A stretch of DNA of 64,000 nt from Campylobacter lari subsp. lari (GCF_013372185.1 NZ_CP053830.1:1302001-1366000); one strand, 5' to 3'. Counted from the first letter of the stretch, positions 37,291 through 46,131 are shown. Numbers and translations are program-made. The notes: generated by a model from the letters alone, not told the origin.

Positions 37291-38364
37291 TTATAACTTC
37301 ACAATCTTTTCTTTGCTATCAAAATAAATTTCACTTTTTGCCATAAATTCATAAGCACCTTTAATAATATTTTCTACAATAATCACCGGTGAAAGATCAT
37401 AAGCGCCAAAATGCTTTTGCCTTATTTTGATTTCTTGCTCTATTTTCAAAGGATTTTGCAAAAAATCTTCAAAATTTTTAAATCGCATTTTACATAAGCT
37501 ATTAAAATACTCAAAACTCCATAAATTTATCTCATCTTTCACGCTTTCATAATGAGATAAATTCTCTTCATTTATACTAAATTTAGTATAAGCATTTTTA
37601 AAATGAGAATAAAATAAAATATAAGCTTTTATGGGCTTTTTATCTTGTTTTATTAAAGCACTTAACAAACGATAGTTTAAAAATTTTTCTCTTTGAATTT
37701 TAAATTTAACTTCTTTTTTTTCTAAATTTTTAACTCTTTCATAAAATGTGATTTTTTCTTCTATGCTTGCTGGGAGTATTTGTTTATTAATAGGACTCAT
37801 CAACTCATCTATAAAGGCTTTTTGACCTTTTTGTTTAGAAAGTGCATAAATACATCCACAATAATTTTGATGATAAAGCATACTTTCTTTTGCCAAAGCA
37901 AATTGTCTTTGCGTGCCGCCATTTTTTCTAAAATCAGGAGCTAAAAATTCTATATCAAATTTATCGCATTCTTTTTGTAAGGCATTTTTTAATTGTTCTA
38001 GATCTTTTTTAGGAGAAGTTAAAAGCGTGGTTGTTAATTTTTTTTCGCCTATTTTTTTAGCAAATTCCACACTTTTTTGCATTCTAAAATCAAAACAAAT
38101 TTGACATCTTGCGCCTTTTTCAGGCTCATTTTCATATCCACGCACCGAATTTAGCCATTTTTCATATTCGTATTCACCCTTATAAAGCTTAATACCTAAT
38201 TTATCACAACTTCGCTTAACATCTAAAAATCTAAGCTCATGCTCGCTATAAGGATGAATATTTGGATCATAAAAATATCCAATAATTTTTTCATCAGGGT
38301 AAGCTTTGGCTAATTCTTGTATAAAATAATGACTATCAACACTACAACAAATATGAACTAACAT
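37291..38364 (-). CDS. queH: epoxyqueuosine reductase QueH with C-terminal extension
   Basis: Reduces epoxyqueuosine to queuosine in tRNA, replacing QueG. The N-terminal about 185 residues have the QueH (DUF208) cysteines: HICCSVD (Cys6-Cys7), ARCQICFDFRM, and YCGCIYAL, which bind an Fe-S cluster and a second metal. The usual family length is about 200; here about 170 more residues follow, Lys- and Phe-rich, with no motif that I recognise. It overlaps the bcp gene by 7 bases in the order tautomerase-bcp-queH. queD and queE are also in this window, at 53.7-55 kb. Confidence 0.88.
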   Translation of the reverse strand: MLVHICCSVDSHYFIQELAKAYPDEKIIGYFYDPNIHPYSEHELRFLDVKRSCDKLGIKLYKGEYEYEKWLNSVRGYENEPEKGARCQICFDFRMQKSVEFAKKIGEKKLTTTLLTSPKKDLEQLKNALQKECDKFDIEFLAPDFRKNGGTQRQFALAKESMLYHQNYCGCIYALSKQKGQKAFIDELMSPINKQILPASIEEKITFYERVKNLEKKEVKFKIQREKFLNYRLLSALIKQDKKPIKAYILFYSHFKNAYTKFSINEENLSHYESVKDEINLWSFEYFNSLCKMRFKNFEDFLQNPLKIEQEIKIRQKHFGAYDLSPVIIVENIIKGAYEFMAKSEIYFDSKEKIVKL

Positions 38365-38819
38365 AATTCTTGCAACACCTTAAAAGCATGATCTTTTGTT
38401 TTTACATTTTTATAAATTTTTTCTATTTTGCCATTTTCATCTATTACAAAAGTAGATCTTATCAAACCCTCATATTCTTTACCATAATTTTTCTTTAAAC
38501 CCCATGCTCCATAAAGCTTGCAAATTTCTTTATTTTCATCACTTAATAAAATATGCTTTAAATTATGTTTTTGTATAAAATTTACATGAGATTTAACACT
38601 ATCTGGACTAATTCCTATAATGACTGCATTCTTATTTAAAAAATCATCATAAAATTTAGTAAAATCACAAGCTTCTAAAGTACAACCTGGAGTATTATCC
38701 TTTGGATAAAAATATAAAATAATTTTTTTTCCAAAAAAATCTTTTAATGAAATTTTAACATCATCTTGATTTAAAAGTTCAAAAATAGGAGCTTCATCGC
38801 CAATTTGCAATTCTTTCAT
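38358..38819 (-). CDS. bcp: thiol peroxidase Bcp (peroxiredoxin)
   Basis: Thioredoxin-dependent peroxidase that reduces hydrogen peroxide and organic peroxides. The 153 residues have the peroxidatic Cys in DNTPGCTLEACDF with a second Cys five residues on that can serve as resolving Cys, as in E. coli Bcp, plus YFYPKD and IRSTFVIDENG. It overlaps the tautomerase stop by 4 bases (ATGA) and the queH start by 7. Reductant supply may come from trxA/trxB, also in this window. Confidence 0.94.
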   Translation of the reverse strand: MKELQIGDEAPIFELLNQDDVKISLKDFFGKKIILYFYPKDNTPGCTLEACDFTKFYDDFLNKNAVIIGISPDSVKSHVNFIQKHNLKHILLSDENKEICKLYGAWGLKKNYGKEYEGLIRSTFVIDENGKIEKIYKNVKTKDHAFKVLQELC

Positions 38820-39022
38820 TTATTACCTTTCATTCTTAATTTTTCTACACTTTCACCACCAAAAGCAATATTATATGGCTCAATATCTTCTAACATGATC
38901 ACTATATTTTGCTTTGGTTTATTATATTTTGTATACAAAAGCTCTGTAATATCTGCTACTAGCTCTTCTTTTTGTGCTTTGCTAAATTCTGGTTTAGCGA
39001 GTTTGATATTAATAATAGGCAT
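38816..39022 (-). CDS. 4-oxalocrotonate tautomerase-like protein
   Basis: Small tautomerase of 68 residues. I start it at the ATG at 39022, so that Pro is residue 1 after Met removal (MPIINIKLAKPEFS), the catalytic residue of the family; AAGGA lies upstream. A longer frame beginning MLEYSKIL would bury this Pro. The substrate in Campylobacter and Helicobacter is unknown. It is first in the unit with bcp and queH. Confidence 0.86.
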   Translation of the reverse strand: MPIINIKLAKPEFSKAQKEELVADITELLYTKYNKPKQNIVIMLEDIEPYNIAFGGESVEKLRMKGNK

Positions 39023-39085
39023 TGTTTTTCCTTGCTTTAAATAAAGAATTTTACTATATTCTAGCAATTATTAGTATATTTTTGA

Positions 39086-39091
39086 TAAAAT
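39086..39091 (+). promoter_or_regulatory. -10 box of the ilvE unit
   Basis: TTTTTGATAAAATTAG, 28 bases upstream of the ilvE ATG, in the 97-base divergent gap to the tautomerase gene. The ribosome site is AAAGG. Confidence 0.45.
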
Positions 39092-39119
39092 TAGTTTTAT
39101 TTTCGATAAAGGCTTAGTT

Positions 39120-40034
39120 ATGATTAGGGCAAAAAAAATTTGGATGGATGGAAAAATCATTGATTTTGATGATGCAAAAATCCATGTTTTAACACATTCA
39201 TTACATTATGCAAATGCGGTTTTTGAAGGAACGAGAGCTTATAAAACACAAAATGGTTTAGCAATTTTTAGATTAAAAGAACATACCAAAAGACTTTTAG
39301 AGTCTGCAAAAATCACTTTAATCAACTCGCCTTTTTCTCAAGAAGAACTTGAAAACGCACAAGTTGAGCTTTTAAGGGCAAATGATTTTCAAAATAACAC
39401 TTATTTGCGCCCATTGATCTTTTTAGGTGATGGAACTATGGGAGTTTATCATGCTAAAGCTCCTGTTAGAGTAGCTATTGCTGCTTGGGAATGGGGTGCT
39501 TATTTGGGCGAAGAAGGCTTGGAAAAAGGTATTAAGGTTAAAATTTCTTCTTTTGCTAGAAACAGCGTAAAATCTAGCCTAGGTAAAGCCAAAGCAAGTG
39601 CAAATTACTTGAATTCTCAAATGGCTAAATATGAAGCTATAGAAGCAGGATATGAAGAAGCTTTAATGCTAGATGAGGAAGGTTTTGTAGCAGAAGGAAC
39701 AGGTGAGTGCTTTTTTATGGTTAAAGATGGGAAATTAATCACTCCACCAAATGATTTTTCATTAAAAAGTATCACTCAAGATACTGTTTTAAAAATTGCA
39801 CATGATTTGGGTATAAGCGTAGTGCGCCAAAGAATTTCAAGAGATGAAGTTTATGTGGCCGATGAAGCATTTTTCACAGGAACTGCAGCAGAAATAACCC
39901 CAATAAATAATATTGATGCAAGAATTATAGGAAATGGAAAAAGAGGTGAGCTAACGACAAAGCTTCAAAATGCGTATTTTGATATAGTTTATGGACGCAA
40001 TGAAAAATACGCTTCTATGCTAACTTATATTTAA
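39120..40034 (+). CDS. ilvE: branched-chain amino acid aminotransferase
   Basis: PLP fold type IV enzyme that carries out the last step of Ile, Leu and Val synthesis. The 304 residues have IWMDGKIIDFDDAKIHVLTH, HYANAVFEGTRAY, the PLP lysine in SLGKAKASANYLNSQ, EALMLDEEGFVAEGTGECFF, and FFTGTAAEITPI. The SPFH gene follows after 12 bases in the same unit. Confidence 0.96.
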   Translation: MIRAKKIWMDGKIIDFDDAKIHVLTHSLHYANAVFEGTRAYKTQNGLAIFRLKEHTKRLLESAKITLINSPFSQEELENAQVELLRANDFQNNTYLRPLIFLGDGTMGVYHAKAPVRVAIAAWEWGAYLGEEGLEKGIKVKISSFARNSVKSSLGKAKASANYLNSQMAKYEAIEAGYEEALMLDEEGFVAEGTGECFFMVKDGKLITPPNDFSLKSITQDTVLKIAHDLGISVVRQRISRDEVYVADEAFFTGTAAEITPINNIDARIIGNGKRGELTTKLQNAYFDIVYGRNEKYASMLTYI

Positions 40035-40046
40035 CAAAGGAACTAA

Positions 40047-41117
40047 ATGCCAGCTGATTTGAATGATTATTTTAATAAAAAAAACAATCAAAACAACAAT
40101 AAGCAAAATTTAAATTTCAAAGCTCCAGAATTTAATTTCAAAGGTTTTGGAAAATTTTCTCCATTAATTTATAGTGCAATTGCAATTATTTTAGTTTTTG
40201 CACTTTTTAAACCTTTTGCAATAGTTAATTCAGGGGAAATGGGGATCAAGTCTACCACGGGTAAATACAGCCCTACTCCGCTTGAACCAGGACTTCATTT
40301 TTTTATGCCAATTTTACAAAAAATCACCATTGTAGATACTAGAGTAAGACAAATTAATTATGCTTCCATTGAAGGTGTAAATGAAAATTTACAAATAGGC
40401 TCAGGTGTGGTTAATAAAAACAGTATCTCTGTGCTTGATTCAAGAGGTTTGCCTGTATCTATTGATGTAACCGTTCAATATAGACTAAATCCTTTACAAG
40501 TGCCACAAACCATTGCTACTTGGGGGCTTAATTGGGAAAATAAAATCATTGATCCAGTGGTAAGAGATGTAGTAAGAAATGTAGTAGGTCAATACACAGC
40601 AGAAGAGCTTCCAACAAATCGTAATACTATAGCAGTGCAAATTGATCAAGGCATTAGAAAAACCATAGAAAGCCAACCAAATGAACCAGCAGAATTGCAA
40701 GCAGTTCAACTTAGAGAGATCATTTTACCTATAAAAGTAAAAGAGCAAATTGAAAGAGTTCAGATTGCTAAACAAGAGGCTGAAAGAACCAAATACGAAG
40801 TAGAAAGAGCTAATCAAGAAGCACTTAAAAAAGCAGCTTTAGCTGAAGGGGAAGCAAATGCAACTATAATAAGCGCAAAAGGTAGGGCAAGTGCAGTTAA
40901 AATAGAAGCTGATGCACAAGCGTATTCAAATAGAGAGATAGCAAAAAGTTTAAATAATCCTTTGCTTGATTTAAAACAAATCGAAACTCAAAAGCAGTTT
41001 AACGAAGCACTTAAGGTTAACAAAGATGCCAAAATTTTCTTAACACCTGGTGGAGCTGTGCCAAATATTTGGGTTGATAGCAAAGATAGTAAAAGAACAA
41101 GCTCGGTAGCAAATTAA
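40047..41117 (+). CDS. SPFH/prohibitin-domain membrane protein
   Basis: Membrane scaffold protein of 356 residues: an Asn/Lys-rich cytoplasmic leader (about 1-30), one membrane helix (about 38-58), the SPFH/Band 7 domain (about 60-240; GEMGIKSTTGKYS, PGLHFFMP, VSIDVTVQYRL), and a long Ala/Glu-rich coiled coil (about 230-310). Such proteins form ring-like cages that control membrane proteases or organise lipid domains (family knowledge). Two DUF2393-type membrane proteins follow directly, possibly partners. The gene is widely conserved in Campylobacter. Confidence 0.88.
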   Translation: MPADLNDYFNKKNNQNNNKQNLNFKAPEFNFKGFGKFSPLIYSAIAIILVFALFKPFAIVNSGEMGIKSTTGKYSPTPLEPGLHFFMPILQKITIVDTRVRQINYASIEGVNENLQIGSGVVNKNSISVLDSRGLPVSIDVTVQYRLNPLQVPQTIATWGLNWENKIIDPVVRDVVRNVVGQYTAEELPTNRNTIAVQIDQGIRKTIESQPNEPAELQAVQLREIILPIKVKEQIERVQIAKQEAERTKYEVERANQEALKKAALAEGEANATIISAKGRASAVKIEADAQAYSNREIAKSLNNPLLDLKQIETQKQFNEALKVNKDAKIFLTPGGAVPNIWVDSKDSKRTSSVAN

Positions 41118-41134
41118 AAACTAAAGAAGTGATA

Positions 41135-41671
41135 ATGAATGCCCAACACATTCGAGAGCAAATGATTTTTTATACTACTCATTTGCACTTAGTAGATTTT
41201 TTATTAATGGCCTTGGTTGTATTTTTTTTCGTTATCACTTTATTTTTAGCTTTAATCATCAGAAACAAGCCTGCTTTTGCTTTTATGGTTATTTTTTTAG
41301 GAATTTTATGCTCAGCAGGCATTGCTTATTTAGGATATTTTTTAATTGATACTAAGGTTAGATCAAGAATAACCAGCTTAGATAATGCTCAATTTTTTGT
41401 ATATGATAACTCACTCAGTGTTGATTATAGTCTGACAAATACTTCTAAAAAAAGTTTTAGATACTGCAAACTAAAAGTAGAAGTCTTTAAGAAAAGTGAT
41501 GATAATAGTACTTTTAAAAATTTAATACATACCATAAAACCTCTAAGAAGTAAATCAACCATGATAGAAAAAACAATAAATCCACAACAAACTATTAATT
41601 TAAAAACCAAATTTTCCGATTTTAAAGAAGGTCAAAATTTTGACATTGAAATTAGTTCAAAGTGTTTTTAA
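41135..41671 (+). CDS. DUF2393-like membrane protein (first)
   Basis: 178-residue protein with two membrane helices (about 20-44 and 50-75) followed by an exported or cytoplasmic beta-rich domain (about 80-178) that resembles an Ig-like fold, containing SVDYSLTNTSKKSFRYCKLKVEVF. I prefer the ATG at 41135 over a GTG 6 bases earlier because AAGAAG is then well spaced. No function is known. It lies between the SPFH gene and a paralogue, with the next ATG overlapping its stop. Confidence 0.75.
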   Translation: MNAQHIREQMIFYTTHLHLVDFLLMALVVFFFVITLFLALIIRNKPAFAFMVIFLGILCSAGIAYLGYFLIDTKVRSRITSLDNAQFFVYDNSLSVDYSLTNTSKKSFRYCKLKVEVFKKSDDNSTFKNLIHTIKPLRSKSTMIEKTINPQQTINLKTKFSDFKEGQNFDIEISSKCF

Positions 41672-42201
41672 TGGGATATTTTACAATTTTTCATATTTTA
41701 ATCATTGTTATTATGTTAGCTTCTACAGGTTTAACTTGGGTTTTGCTTTACTTAAAAGTTCAAAATAAAAAATATATGATTATTTTTTGCGCAGTGAGTT
41801 TCATACTGGCATTAATTTTAACTATTTCATTACTATTAACTATAGATCAATACACCAAAAAAGCAAGTTTGAGTAATTTTTCAACCTACAGACGCTTAGC
41901 AACAGAAAGTATTATTGTGAAAGGTAGAGTAACTAATGATACTAATTTTAAAATTTCTGAATGCTTTTTAGAGCTTAGGATAATTGATGATAATAAAAAA
42001 CATGAGGTAAGCGGTGAAATCTTTAATCAACAAAATTTTGATAGTATAAAAAGAGCAAATCAAGAACAAAGAGATGTATCTTATAATATAAACATTGTTA
42101 AGTATCTTCCAGGCAATACATACAAAGACTTTTCATTTGAAGTGGCATTGCCACCCCAATTTCAAAGCTATAAAGTATTTAAACAGCTAAAATGTCGATA
42201 A
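41671..42201 (+). CDS. DUF2393-like membrane protein (second)
   Basis: 176-residue paralogue of the preceding protein: two membrane helices (about 5-27 and 33-56), then a beta-rich domain with IVKGRVTNDTNFKISECFLELRI, matching the corresponding stretch of its neighbour in pattern. The ATG at 41671 overlaps the upstream stop (TAATG); a GTG 9 bases earlier is possible but lacks a ribosome site. The end faces purF, with a hairpin between. Function unknown. Confidence 0.74.
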   Translation: MGYFTIFHILIIVIMLASTGLTWVLLYLKVQNKKYMIIFCAVSFILALILTISLLLTIDQYTKKASLSNFSTYRRLATESIIVKGRVTNDTNFKISECFLELRIIDDNKKHEVSGEIFNQQNFDSIKRANQEQRDVSYNINIVKYLPGNTYKDFSFEVALPPQFQSYKVFKQLKCR

Positions 42202-42223
42202 GGATTATTGAATAAAATAATCC
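42202..42223. terminator. hairpin between the DUF2393-like gene and purF
   Basis: An 8-bp perfect stem GGATTATT / AATAATCC with a 6-base loop starts right behind the plus-strand stop and covers the last codons of purF. It sits between convergent genes and may terminate either, though the T-tracts are poor. Confidence 0.4.
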
Positions 42224-43545
42224 CCATCAAAACTGATCAATGAATACTTTCTTTCATTACCTATACTTGAAACCAACTCATTGATATCTAAGAAAGTTAA
42301 ACTATCTGCACCTGTATACTCTCTAACTTCTTCAACATTTTTATTAGCAGAGATTAACTCTTCAAATGTTGGAGTGTCAATACCATAAATATCAGGAAAT
42401 TTAATTTCTGGACATGCTATAGCCAAATGGATTTTTCTTGCGCCTGCTTGTTTTAAAAGTGCAATAATTTTTTTAGAAGTTGTTCCTCTTACCACACTAT
42501 CATCAATCACCACTATATCTTTACCCTCTAAGACTTTTTTCATAGGATTGAGTTTTAATTTTACTTTCAAATTTCTCATTTCTTGAGTTGGTTCTATAAA
42601 GGTTCTGCCTACATAGTGATTTCTAACTATTGCCATTTCAAGTGGGATTTTTAAATATTGCGCAAAACCTATAGCAGCACTTACGCCACTATCTGGAACT
42701 GGCACTACAAAATCCACTTTTTCTTTAAATTTTTTAGCCAAGGCTTCACCCATTTTTTTACGCACTTCATATACGCTTTTACCCTCTATAATACTATCAG
42801 GTCTAGCAAAATAAATATACTCAAATGCACAAATTCTTGGATCTGTCTTATCAAATACTTGAATGCTTTCAAACTCATCACTACCTTGAGTAAAAATTAA
42901 CATCTCGCCTGGTTTTACATCGCGGATAAATTCAGCTTCTATCAAATCAAAAGCACAAGTTTCACTCGCTACAATATATCCACCATCTTTTAATTTTCCT
43001 AAAGATAAAGGTCTAACCCCATAAGGATCTCTCACGACAAAAAGTTGATTTTTGCTAGCAAGCATAAAGCAATACGCTCCCTTGCTTTGAGTCAAGCTTT
43101 CTATAAATCTATCTTTCAAAGTTTCTTTTTTGCTTTTTGCTATTAAATGCACCACATTTTCTGTATCCATATTAGAATGAAAAATAGCCCCGTTGTTAAT
43201 CAGTTCTTTTCTAACTTCTTCTTTATTAATCAAATTTCCATTATGTACTAAAGAAATATCACCCAAAGAACAAGTAGCTGCAACAGGTTGAGCATCATGC
43301 AAAGAAGAATTTCCAGCCGTAGAATAACGATTATGCCCAATAGCAATGCTACCTTTGAGCTCTGCTAAAATTTGCGTATTAAAAATTTGCCCAACCTCGC
43401 CTTTAGCTTTATGTGTTTGAATATTTAAACCATCACTTACACTAATCCCGCTTGCCTCTTGCCCACGATGTTGCATCGCAAATAAAGCATAGTAAGCCAC
43501 CGTACTTGCATTTTTTGAATTAATTACTCCAACTACTGCACACAT
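42205..43545 (-). CDS. purF: amidophosphoribosyltransferase
   Basis: Commits PRPP to purine synthesis by forming phosphoribosylamine with glutamine nitrogen. The 446 residues have the nucleophile Cys right after the start Met (MCAVVGVIN), with no propeptide; the glutaminase block IGHNRYSTAG; and the PRPP loop VVIDDSVVRGTTS. This is the non-propeptide class, like E. coli. It starts directly behind the dapB stop. Confidence 0.97.
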   Translation of the reverse strand: MCAVVGVINSKNASTVAYYALFAMQHRGQEASGISVSDGLNIQTHKAKGEVGQIFNTQILAELKGSIAIGHNRYSTAGNSSLHDAQPVAATCSLGDISLVHNGNLINKEEVRKELINNGAIFHSNMDTENVVHLIAKSKKETLKDRFIESLTQSKGAYCFMLASKNQLFVVRDPYGVRPLSLGKLKDGGYIVASETCAFDLIEAEFIRDVKPGEMLIFTQGSDEFESIQVFDKTDPRICAFEYIYFARPDSIIEGKSVYEVRKKMGEALAKKFKEKVDFVVPVPDSGVSAAIGFAQYLKIPLEMAIVRNHYVGRTFIEPTQEMRNLKVKLKLNPMKKVLEGKDIVVIDDSVVRGTTSKKIIALLKQAGARKIHLAIACPEIKFPDIYGIDTPTFEELISANKNVEEVREYTGADSLTFLDINELVSSIGNERKYSLISFDGDYFIQ

Positions 43546-44274
43546 TTAAATTCCTAAACAATCATCTATATCATACAAGCCATTTTCTTGAGAAACTAAC
43601 CATTTTGCACATTTTATTGCACCTTTTGCGAAAGTAGCTCGTGATGTTGCGGTATGATTTAATTCTATAAATTCGCCTTCATTATAAAAACCAACCCTAT
43701 GCGAGCCAACTATATCGCCACCTCTTAAACTCATTACTGCTATCTCATCTTTACTTCTTTGTCCGATGATTCCATCTCTCCCGCTCACTCTGACCTTTTC
43801 TAAGTCTAAATTTCTAGCCTTTGCAACACTTTGTGCTAAAGTCATAGCAGTACCACTAGGAGCGTCTTTTTTCTTATTATGATGCATTTCTAGTATTTCT
43901 ATATCAAAATCCCTTAAGGCTTCGCTTGCCAAATAAGAAAGTTTTTTTAAAATTGCAACACCTAAAGACATGTTGGTAGCATAAAGAATAGGCATAGTAA
44001 TACTTGCACTTTGCATTAACTCATTTTGCTTAGTATCCAAACCTGTAGTACCTATTACCAAAGGCTTGGGATTACTTCTTGCATATAAAAGCAAATCCTC
44101 ACAACCTTTTGGGGTAGAAAAGTCAATTATCACATCACATTTTGCGAAAAAATCCTCATAACTGGAGCCTTGATCAAACAAGGCACTTGACTTTGCAAAC
44201 TCATCGCCTTCTAAACAAAGCCTTATTTGTGTACCCATACGCCCACTACTTCCATGAATTCCGATATTTATCAT
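43546..44274 (-). CDS. dapB: 4-hydroxy-tetrahydrodipicolinate reductase
   Basis: NAD(P)H-dependent reductase in the diaminopimelate/lysine pathway. The 242 residues have the nucleotide loop [26 protein letters not shown], the catalytic block [15 protein letters not shown] and a C-terminal [14 protein letters not shown]. It supplies the pathway that ends with lysA at the left end of this window. It is upstream of purF with no gap and has its own promoter. Confidence 0.97.
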   Translation of the reverse strand: MINIGIHGSSGRMGTQIRLCLEGDEFAKSSALFDQGSSYEDFFAKCDVIIDFSTPKGCEDLLLYARSNPKPLVIGTTGLDTKQNELMQSASITMPILYATNMSLGVAILKKLSYLASEALRDFDIEILEMHHNKKKDAPSGTAMTLAQSVAKARNLDLEKVRVSGRDGIIGQRSKDEIAVMSLRGGDIVGSHRVGFYNEGEFIELNHTATSRATFAKGAIKCAKWLVSQENGLYDIDDCLGI

Positions 44275-44303
44275 TTAAAATCTACCTTTTTAGAATTTGG
44301 AAA

Positions 44304-44309
44304 ATTGTA
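44304..44309 (-). promoter_or_regulatory. -10 box of dapB-purF
   Basis: CGCTACAATTTT on the minus strand, 30 bases upstream of the dapB ATG, in the 70-base gap after the PepSY-like gene. The ribosome site is AAAGG. Confidence 0.45.
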
Positions 44310-44344
44310 GCGTTTATTTATTTAAAAGCAAATAACACTTTTGA

Positions 44345-44644
44345 TTAATCATCCCATTTTTGACCTAGAAAATTTCCATTCCTATCAAAAAACATTTCCA
44401 TATTATTACTAAGTTTGATTTCATATCCAAAATCTTCCCAATCTACATCAACGATAAACGCACCTGGAAAAGAACTTTGAATTTTATCCATGATAGGTTT
44501 AGATAGACCATAATAATTTTGCGCATAAGGATTATGTTGAGGCATATGAAGCATATTTTGTTGATATGAATTAGTATTTTGTTGTGTAATATTTGCACTA
44601 GCCATTAGCGCTAAAGTTGTACTTAGAATTAGTATTTTTTTCAT
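44345..44644 (-). CDS. small exported PepSY-like protein
   Basis: 99-residue protein with a signal peptide (about 1-17, ending ASA), a Gln/Asn-rich linker (about 18-45), and a PepSY-like (BLIP-type) domain: IMDKIQSSFPGAFIVDVDWED, then YEIKLSNNMEMFFDRNGNFLG. Periplasmic proteins of this kind are often controlled by two-component systems. It lies next to dapB, where, from memory, C. jejuni has the DccR-controlled periplasmic gene Cj0200c. Upstream it has a TTCAC-N6-TTCAC repeat and a strong dyad. The molecular function is unknown. Confidence 0.82.
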   Translation of the reverse strand: MKKILILSTTLALMASANITQQNTNSYQQNMLHMPQHNPYAQNYYGLSKPIMDKIQSSFPGAFIVDVDWEDFGYEIKLSNNMEMFFDRNGNFLGQKWDD

Positions 44645-44647
44645 TTT

Positions 44648-44678
44648 AGATTCTCCTTGATTTTTTATAGGAGAATCT
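44648..44678. promoter_or_regulatory. 10-bp inverted repeat spanning the PepSY-gene ribosome site
   Basis: The perfect arms AGATTCTCCT and AGGAGAATCT are separated by 11 bases. The arm next to the gene contains AAGGAG, its ribosome site; the loop holds TATAAA (44664-44669, minus), a possible -10. If transcription starts at that box the full hairpin is not in the mRNA, which favours a DNA operator; a start further upstream would allow a hidden ribosome site. Confidence 0.5.
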
Positions 44679-44690
44679 TAATTAATTTTT

Positions 44691-44706
44691 GTGAAATTTA
44701 TGTGAA
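44691..44706 (-). promoter_or_regulatory. DccR-like box (TTCAC-N6-TTCAC)
   Basis: On the minus strand TTCAC-ATAAAT-TTCAC-A lies 47-62 bases upstream of the PepSY-like gene. The 11-base repeat period is typical of OmpR-type regulators. As I recall, the C. jejuni DccRS regulon shares WTTCAC-N6-TTCACW and includes the gene next to dapB; only the first W (here C) differs. Confidence 0.6.
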
Positions 44707-44708
44707 GA

Positions 44709-45650
44709 TTAATGCAAATTTTCAATATATGCTAAAGCACTAAGCGCTGCGACTGCTCCATCGCCTGCTGCACATATTACTTGTTTTGGAGCATCTTTTC
44801 TTAAATCACCTGCTGCAAATAATCCTGCTATATTAGTTTGCATTTTAAGATCAACACTCACTTGACCACCTTCTTCCATAGCACATAAAAACTCACCATT
44901 TTCTTGTTTTAAGATTTCATTTCTTACATTTAATCCAACAAAGGTAAAGATTCCAGGCACATCAAGCTCTCTTTTAGAGCCATCATTAAATGCTATTTTT
45001 ACCTTATTAACACCCATATTATCACCACAAACCTCATCAACCACCGCATTTGTGATTAATTCTATTTTATCGTTATTTCTTACTTTTTCTACCGTTGAAG
45101 GTGCTGCTCTAAACTCATCTCTTCTGTGAATTAAATATACTTTTGAGCAAATATTAGCTAGATACAATGCCTCTTCTAAGGCTGTATCTCCCCCACCTAA
45201 AACAGCTACTTCTTTATTTTTATAAAAAAATCCATCGCAAGTTGCACAAGTACTTACACCTTTACCAAAAAATTCATCCTCGCCTTTAAAACCAGCACGA
45301 CGCGGAGTAGAACCTGTACAAACAATAACAGCCTTTGCTTGTTCGACTTTACCATTTTCTAATTTGATATTAAAACTACCATCAGTATTTTTGCTAATTT
45401 GTTCTACACCTATCATTTCATGTTTTAAACCAAAACGCATACATTGTTCATTCCATGGAGCCATAAAAGAAATTCCATCTAAAACTTGTGCAACTCCAGG
45501 ATAATTTTCAATTTCTGAACTTGAAGTTATTTGTCCACCTGGTGTACCTTTTTCAAACATTACAACATTTTTTAATCCACCTCTAGTAGCATATAATCCT
45601 GCACTTAAACCAGCAGGGCCACCGCCTATAATAGCTAAATCTAACATCAT
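44709..45650 (-). CDS. trxB: thioredoxin reductase
   Basis: FAD enzyme that reduces thioredoxin with NADPH. The 313 residues have the FAD loop [13 protein letters not shown], the redox pair in [10 protein letters not shown], the NADPH loop [21 protein letters not shown], and FAAGDLRKD near the C-terminus. Two adjacent ATG codons are possible; AAGGA precedes both. It follows trxA but has a promoter of its own, with a terminator between the two genes. Confidence 0.97.
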   Translation of the reverse strand: MMLDLAIIGGGPAGLSAGLYATRGGLKNVVMFEKGTPGGQITSSSEIENYPGVAQVLDGISFMAPWNEQCMRFGLKHEMIGVEQISKNTDGSFNIKLENGKVEQAKAVIVCTGSTPRRAGFKGEDEFFGKGVSTCATCDGFFYKNKEVAVLGGGDTALEEALYLANICSKVYLIHRRDEFRAAPSTVEKVRNNDKIELITNAVVDEVCGDNMGVNKVKIAFNDGSKRELDVPGIFTFVGLNVRNEILKQENGEFLCAMEEGGQVSVDLKMQTNIAGLFAAGDLRKDAPKQVICAAGDGAVAALSALAYIENLH

Positions 45651-45678
45651 TATTTTCCTTGTGATTTATTTTAGAGAT

Positions 45679-45684
45679 ATTATA
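45679..45684 (-). promoter_or_regulatory. -10 box of trxB
   Basis: TTTGTATAATATC on the minus strand, 29 bases before the trxB start and downstream of the trxA terminator. Confidence 0.6.
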
Positions 45685-45742
45685 CAAATTTTTCTTTAAT
45701 TATAAATAATAAAAATTATTAAATAGTAAAAAATATGAAGAA

Positions 45743-45761
45743 AAGCCACTAAAAGTGGCTT
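45743..45761 (-). terminator. terminator of trxA
   Basis: 8-bp stem AAGCCACT / AGTGGCTT with a 3-base loop, 4 bases after the trxA stop and followed on the minus strand by TTCTTCATATTTTTTAC, a fair T-rich tail. Confidence 0.75.
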
Positions 45762-45765
45762 GAGA

Positions 45766-46080
45766 TTATAAAAGTGAGTTTAGTTTATCTGCTAAAACTT
45801 GTTTTGATTGAGCACCAACTAATTGATCAACTACTTCACCATCTTTAAAGAAAAAGATAGTTGGAATAGATCTTACGCCAAATTGCGCAGCTAAATCACC
45901 TTGCTCTTCTGTATTTACTTTGCAAATTTTAGCCTTACCATCAAAATCATTTGCAAGCTCATCAATTACCGGCGCAAGCATTCTACAAGGTCCACACCAT
46001 GGAGCCCAAAAATCTACTAAAGCTACACCTTCTTTTGCTTGTGCAAAATTTTCTGCAGTTAAATCAATATATTTTCCCAT
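45766..46080 (-). CDS. trxA: thioredoxin
   Basis: Cytoplasmic disulfide reductant for ribonucleotide reductase, peroxiredoxins such as Bcp, and others. The 104 residues have the active site FWAPWCGPCRM and the cis-Pro loop VRSIPTIFFF. Ribosome site AAAGGAG. It is followed by a clear terminator and then trxB. Confidence 0.98.
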   Translation of the reverse strand: MGKYIDLTAENFAQAKEGVALVDFWAPWCGPCRMLAPVIDELANDFDGKAKICKVNTEEQGDLAAQFGVRSIPTIFFFKDGEVVDQLVGAQSKQVLADKLNSLL

Positions 46081-46131
46081 TTTTTCTCCTTTAATTTTTT
46101 AAGATTTTATTAGATTAAAATAAACATTCTC

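Noticed and set aside
39086..39112. Sigma-28-like TAAA...CGATAA upstream of ilvE
   Set aside because: The spacing does not fit and transcription would start almost at the ATG; a normal -10 (TAAAAT) is better placed.
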